Below are positions 33,451-36,397 of a stretch of 36,397 bases of DNA, one piece after another. The translations under genes and the position numbers were made by a program. The notes below the pieces were generated by a model that worked only from the letters and a program-made list of their open reading frames with translations, ran no database searches and was not told the DNA's origin. Origin of the DNA: Dehalococcoidia bacterium. GTDB taxonomy: Bacteria > Chloroflexota > Dehalococcoidia > Lucifugimonadales > Lucifugimonadaceae. The stretch lies in NCBI GenBank assembly GCA_002708085.1, contig PAOU01000004.1, positions 1 to 36,397 on the forward strand, written 5' to 3'. Within the stretch, counting starts at the first letter, position 1; each line of letters starts with the position of its first letter.

Positions 33451-34134
33451 TTATAAATATTTTCTACTTAAATATAATCCGTTTTTAAATTTCATTAGAA
33501 TAGGTTTTCCCGTAGGAATTTCTAATTTTAAAATATCTTTATCAGAAATATTTTCAATAAATTTTATTAATGCCCTTAAAGAGTTTCCATGAGCAGAAAT
33601 TATCAAATTTTTATCTAGTGATACATCTTTTAGAAAAACATTTTCAATAAAAGGGGTCATCCTTTCTATAGTATCTTTTAATGATTCTGATCTTGGCAAT
33701 TTCTCATGTGGAATATTCTTAAAAAGACTATTTTTTCTCATAGAATTAAAATCAGTTTCATTGATTTCTGGTGGTCTTAAAGAATAACTTCTACGCCATT
33801 CAAAAACTTGTTCTTTACCAAAACGTCTAGAAGTATCTTCTTTATTTAAACCTTGGAGATTTCCATAATGTCTTTCATTAAGTCTCCAATCCTTAAAGAC
33901 AACTAATTTTTCTTGATGAATTTGATTAAGAATTACTTCTAAGGTACGAACTGCTCTTAACAATATAGATGTATATGCTATATCAAATTTTATATCTAAC
34001 TGACTAATACTTTTTCCAGCATTCAATGCCTCTATTTCACCATATTTAGACAAATCAACATCTACCCAACCAGTAAACTTATTTTCAAGATTCCAAATAC
34101 TCTGTCCATGTCTAACTAAAATAATTTTTGCCAT
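33451..34134 (-). CDS. gpmA: 2,3-bisphosphoglycerate-dependent phosphoglycerate mutase
   Basis: 227 aa. LVRHGQSIWNLENKFTGW (6-23) carries the phosphorylated H9. LNERHYGNLQGLNK is the catalytic Glu region, and the second His lies in IISAHGNSLRALIKF. The size and the long insertion (about 100-140, EWRRSYSLRPPE) are those of the cofactor-dependent GpmA type rather than other histidine phosphatases. It interconverts 3- and 2-phosphoglycerate in glycolysis. It lies one base after the SDR gene and is probably co-transcribed with it. Confidence 0.93.
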   Translation of the reverse strand: MAKIILVRHGQSIWNLENKFTGWVDVDLSKYGEIEALNAGKSISQLDIKFDIAYTSILLRAVRTLEVILNQIHQEKLVVFKDWRLNERHYGNLQGLNKEDTSRRFGKEQVFEWRRSYSLRPPEINETDFNSMRKNSLFKNIPHEKLPRSESLKDTIERMTPFIENVFLKDVSLDKNLIISAHGNSLRALIKFIENISDKDILKLEIPTGKPILMKFKNGLYLSRKYL

Positions 34135-34135
34135 T

Positions 34136-34924
34136 TTATTGAGCTAAAACCCCTCCATCAATAACTAATTCAGAACCGGTAACCCAATTTGACTCATCAC
34201 TTCCTAAATATAGAACTCCGTAAGCAATATCTTCTGGTTTTCCTATTCTACCTAAGGGTGTAATTTCTTCTCTTCTAGAGCCTTCATCAGTACGTTCATG
34301 AGTGGAACCATGAAGATCCTCAGTCATTGATGTATCGGTAAAACCAGGATGTATTGAATTCACTCTTATTCCATATTCAGCATATTGTATTGCTGAAGCC
34401 TTAGTAAAACTCCTCACAGCTCCTTTCGAAGCATGATAAGAAGCACCTCCTTTACTTCCAGCGATTCCAAAAATAGAAGAAATATTCACAATAGATCCAG
34501 ATTTTTGATTCTTCATAACAGGTAAAACAGCTCTAGTACCTAAAAATACTCCTGTAGAATTTACTTTCATAGATAATTCCCATGCATCTAAAGATGTTTC
34601 TAAAACTTGTTTTCTAGTTTCCCAAGTTGAAACACCGGCATTGTTTACTAAAATATCCAATCTTTTTTTAGTTTTCATTATTTGATTAATCACATTTTCC
34701 CAATTATTTTCATTTCCAACGTCTAGTTTTAAAAATTGAACAAATCCTAAATGTTTCAAATCAGCAGCAAGTTGATTACCTTCTTCAACATTTATATCTC
34801 CGATAAAAACTGAAGAGCCATGCTCCAATAACATTCTTACAGTAGCTGCTCCTATACCAGCACTACCACCTGTGACTAGTGCAACTTTGTTTTTTACTCT
34901 TTGATTTTTTTCTTTTTCAATCAA
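34136..34924 (-). CDS. Short-chain dehydrogenase/reductase family oxidoreductase
   Basis: 262-aa classical SDR. The nucleotide loop TGGSAGIG is at 18-25, NNAG at 94-97, and the catalytic S150, Y163 and K167 are in NISS and YHASK. The C-terminal IAYGVLYLGSDESNWVTGSELVIDGG is cut here to VTGSELVIDGG, typical of the family. An acidic residue after strand 2 (GDIN) suggests NAD over NADP. The substrate is unknown; cyclopentanol/glucose dehydrogenase-like enzymes are similar in pattern. TTG start supported by AAGGAG eight bases upstream. It is divergent from the enolase-superfamily gene, so a shared catabolic role is possible. Confidence 0.9.
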   Translation of the reverse strand: MIEKEKNQRVKNKVALVTGGSAGIGAATVRMLLEHGSSVFIGDINVEEGNQLAADLKHLGFVQFLKLDVGNENNWENVINQIMKTKKRLDILVNNAGVSTWETRKQVLETSLDAWELSMKVNSTGVFLGTRAVLPVMKNQKSGSIVNISSIFGIAGSKGGASYHASKGAVRSFTKASAIQYAEYGIRVNSIHPGFTDTSMTEDLHGSTHERTDEGSRREEITPLGRIGKPEDIAYGVLYLGSDESNWVTGSELVIDGGVLAQ

Positions 34925-35013
34925 TATTCAAACTCCTTAAGAATATTTTTCAAGTACATAATTTGATTCTGTATACTTATAATCTAAAAACATCATACTG
35001 AAATTAGATAGCT

Positions 35014-36174
35014 ATGAAAAATTTATCAAAAAACAATATAAAAATAGATGAAATATCAATAGACGTCGTAGAACGAGAATTAGAATTTGTAGGATTAAAA
35101 GATAATCGAGGTGATCGAGGTTTAACTGGAGGAGTTGTACAGCAAGGCATAATAAGAGTAGTTACGAGTACAGGCATAGAAGGAAATTCTATAATAGGCC
35201 AACATAGGGGAAACTCTACTGACAAAATCAAAGAAATTATAAAAACTTTCAAGCCTATATTGATAAATTCTAAAGAAAAAAATTGGGAATCTATATGGAA
35301 AAAATTATTTGAATTAGCAAAAAATCATAACATTAATAAAACTTTATATCATGAATGTTTAGCTAGTATAGATGTTGCTATTTGGGACATAATAGGAAAA
35401 ATAAATGACTCCCCTATCCATAAAATTCTTGGACAAATCAGAAATTCTATTCCAGTTTATGGAACATACCAACCAAGATATGAAAATCACAAAGGTTATT
35501 TAGAAGAAGCACTTGAACTTAAAAGCAGAAATTTCAAAGCTTATAAAATTCATCCTGGAGTAATGTCTACAAAAGACACAATAAAAACCATTGAAGAAAC
35601 TAGAAAATTTCTTGGTCCTGAATTTACTTTAATGTTAGACCCTAACAATGGTTATGATTATCAAAAAGCTTTAGAAGTTGGAAAAGCTTTAGACTTAAAT
35701 AATTATTATTGGTTTGAAGATCCTGTCCCATGGAATAATTTTGACTCAATCAAAAAACTATCTAATAAACTAAAAACACCTTTAGCTATGAGTGATAAAC
35801 CAAGATTTTTGTTTGAAGAATTTTCAAACTATTTGAGAGATGGAAATCTTAAATTAATCAGAGGTACATCAAAAAAATTTGGAATAACTGGATTAAAAAA
35901 TTTATGTGAACTGGCAAAAACATCAAATACAAATTGTGAAATTGGAACAGGAGGTAATATCTTCATGAATATGGCCAACTTACATGTAATGATGACTATA
36001 AAAAATTGCAATTTTTATGAATACTGGATGCCAACTTGGGCTCATGATTTTGCTTGTATTGAAACAATAGAATTAGATGAAAACTCTGAAATTACTGCAC
36101 CGATTAAACCTGGAATAGGATTAACCTTAAATGAAGACTGGATAAAAAATCATAAAGTGGCTACATTAGTCTAA
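35014..36174 (+). CDS. Enolase-superfamily (mandelate racemase/muconate lactonizing-like) protein with atypical active site
   Basis: 386 aa, capping domain then TIM barrel. Strand-2 motif is KIH (K178, H180) where the gene at 245-1339 has KMK. Metal ligands are D209 (MLDPNNGY), E235 (WFEDP) and D261 (AMSDKP); the third is normally Glu, and the 26-residue spacing from E235 matches mandelate racemase exactly. The dyad Asp and His of the MR subgroup align with G284 (IRGTSKKFGIT) and G311 (EIGTGGN), so that dyad is missing. It may therefore be a different subgroup with a one-base mechanism. The next gene, isomerase-like, overlaps its stop by one base. Confidence 0.86.
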   Translation: MKNLSKNNIKIDEISIDVVERELEFVGLKDNRGDRGLTGGVVQQGIIRVVTSTGIEGNSIIGQHRGNSTDKIKEIIKTFKPILINSKEKNWESIWKKLFELAKNHNINKTLYHECLASIDVAIWDIIGKINDSPIHKILGQIRNSIPVYGTYQPRYENHKGYLEEALELKSRNFKAYKIHPGVMSTKDTIKTIEETRKFLGPEFTLMLDPNNGYDYQKALEVGKALDLNNYYWFEDPVPWNNFDSIKKLSNKLKTPLAMSDKPRFLFEEFSNYLRDGNLKLIRGTSKKFGITGLKNLCELAKTSNTNCEIGTGGNIFMNMANLHVMMTIKNCNFYEYWMPTWAHDFACIETIELDENSEITAPIKPGIGLTLNEDWIKNHKVATLV

Positions 36175-36397
36175 TGATTAAATTAAGTTTACAATCACTT
36201 TCTTATAAGAACTCCTTTAACGAATCATCAATAGACTTAGATGGCATAATACAAAAAGCATCCAAAATGAGAATGGATGGAATAGATATACATTACAATC
36301 ATTTTAAAACAACAGACCCAAAATATTTAGAAAAAATTAGATTAGATTGTTTAAAATTAGGACTAAAAATTTGCTATATAGGATTGAGTAACAATTT
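36174..36397 (+). CDS. Sugar phosphate isomerase/epimerase-like TIM-barrel protein, N-terminal part
   Basis: The reading frame starts at the ATG that overlaps the upstream TAA (TAATG) and stays open to the window edge, giving 74 complete codons. The N-terminus reads MIKLSLQSLSYKNSF, then a helix with LDGIIQKASKMRMDGIDIHY and LKLGLKICYIGLSNN. This alternation of strand and helix, with strand 2 at GIDIHY, is typical of the xylose-isomerase-like/AP endonuclease 2 fold (IolE, Hyi and related). Coupling to an enolase-superfamily enzyme suggests a sugar or sugar-acid pathway. The call is limited by truncation. Confidence 0.72.
   Translation, partial: MIKLSLQSLSYKNSFNESSIDLDGIIQKASKMRMDGIDIHYNHFKTTDPKYLEKIRLDCLKLGLKICYIGLSNN

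Noticed and set aside
1..36397. Mobile element, phage island, defence system or CRISPR array
   Set aside because: No transposase, integrase, repeat-spacer structure, nuclease cluster or composition break was seen; the genes are metabolic, transport or housekeeping.

Overview
The window is chromosomal DNA of a low-GC, gene-dense bacterium. It has short intergenic gaps, many overlapping or touching genes, frequent TTG starts, and no insertion sequence, phage gene or CRISPR array. Several traits together suggest a marine, streamlined Chloroflexota lineage of the SAR202 type: enolase-superfamily and SMP-30 genes, an LprG-like lipoprotein next to an MFS exporter, an archaeal/actinobacterial-type ValRS, and a double-length ThyX-like protein. 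This placement is inference from gene content; there is no rRNA gene in the window.

Layout. 70-145 is a CAU-anticodon tRNA. 245-5183 (+) is a tight run: mandelate-racemase-like enzyme, XdhC, MocA-like cytidylyltransferase, M24 peptidase, EamA transporter. An ornithine cyclodeaminase-family gene (-) meets it tail to tail. 6212-7981 (+) holds two tandem SMP-30/lactonase paralogs. 7978-10657 (-) is a thiamine-pyrimidine ABC transporter (lipoprotein, permease, ATPase) behind a TPP riboswitch and a recognisable promoter. 10737-13925 (+) carries a SirB1-like protein, a 42-residue cysteine-rich protein, an LppX/LprG-like lipoprotein and an MFS exporter. 13928-19683 (-) reads folD, PDH E1 alpha, E1 beta, E2, then the double ThyX-like gene. 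19773-23991 (+) is a coenzyme A group (acpS, nnr, coaX, coaBC) ending in a small unknown gene. 23993-30995 (-) holds prs, secA, an unknown gene and valS. 31177-33443 (+) holds an MFS transporter and ispH. 33451-34924 (-) is an SDR dehydrogenase followed by gpmA. 35014 to the right edge (+) is an unusual enolase-superfamily gene and the start of a sugar isomerase-like gene.

How the genes work together. The organism appears to import a thiamine pyrimidine precursor under TPP control and uses TPP in the PDH complex encoded nearby. FolD and the ThyX-like protein flank PDH and both concern methylene-tetrahydrofolate. The outer segments (acid-sugar dehydratase-like enzymes, lactonases, SDR, isomerase, EamA and MFS transporters) look like uptake and catabolism of organic acids or sugars. 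The centre is core metabolism: CoA, PRPP, isoprenoid, glycolysis, protein export and translation.

No obvious new defence or mobile system is present. The most distinctive items are the ThyX-like protein whose two halves each keep a different half of the catalytic signature, the enolase-fold enzyme lacking the usual dyad, the LprG/P55-like pair, and unknown genes at 26616-27377, 23734-23991 and 11585-11713. No gene-free stretch exceeds about 300 bases.
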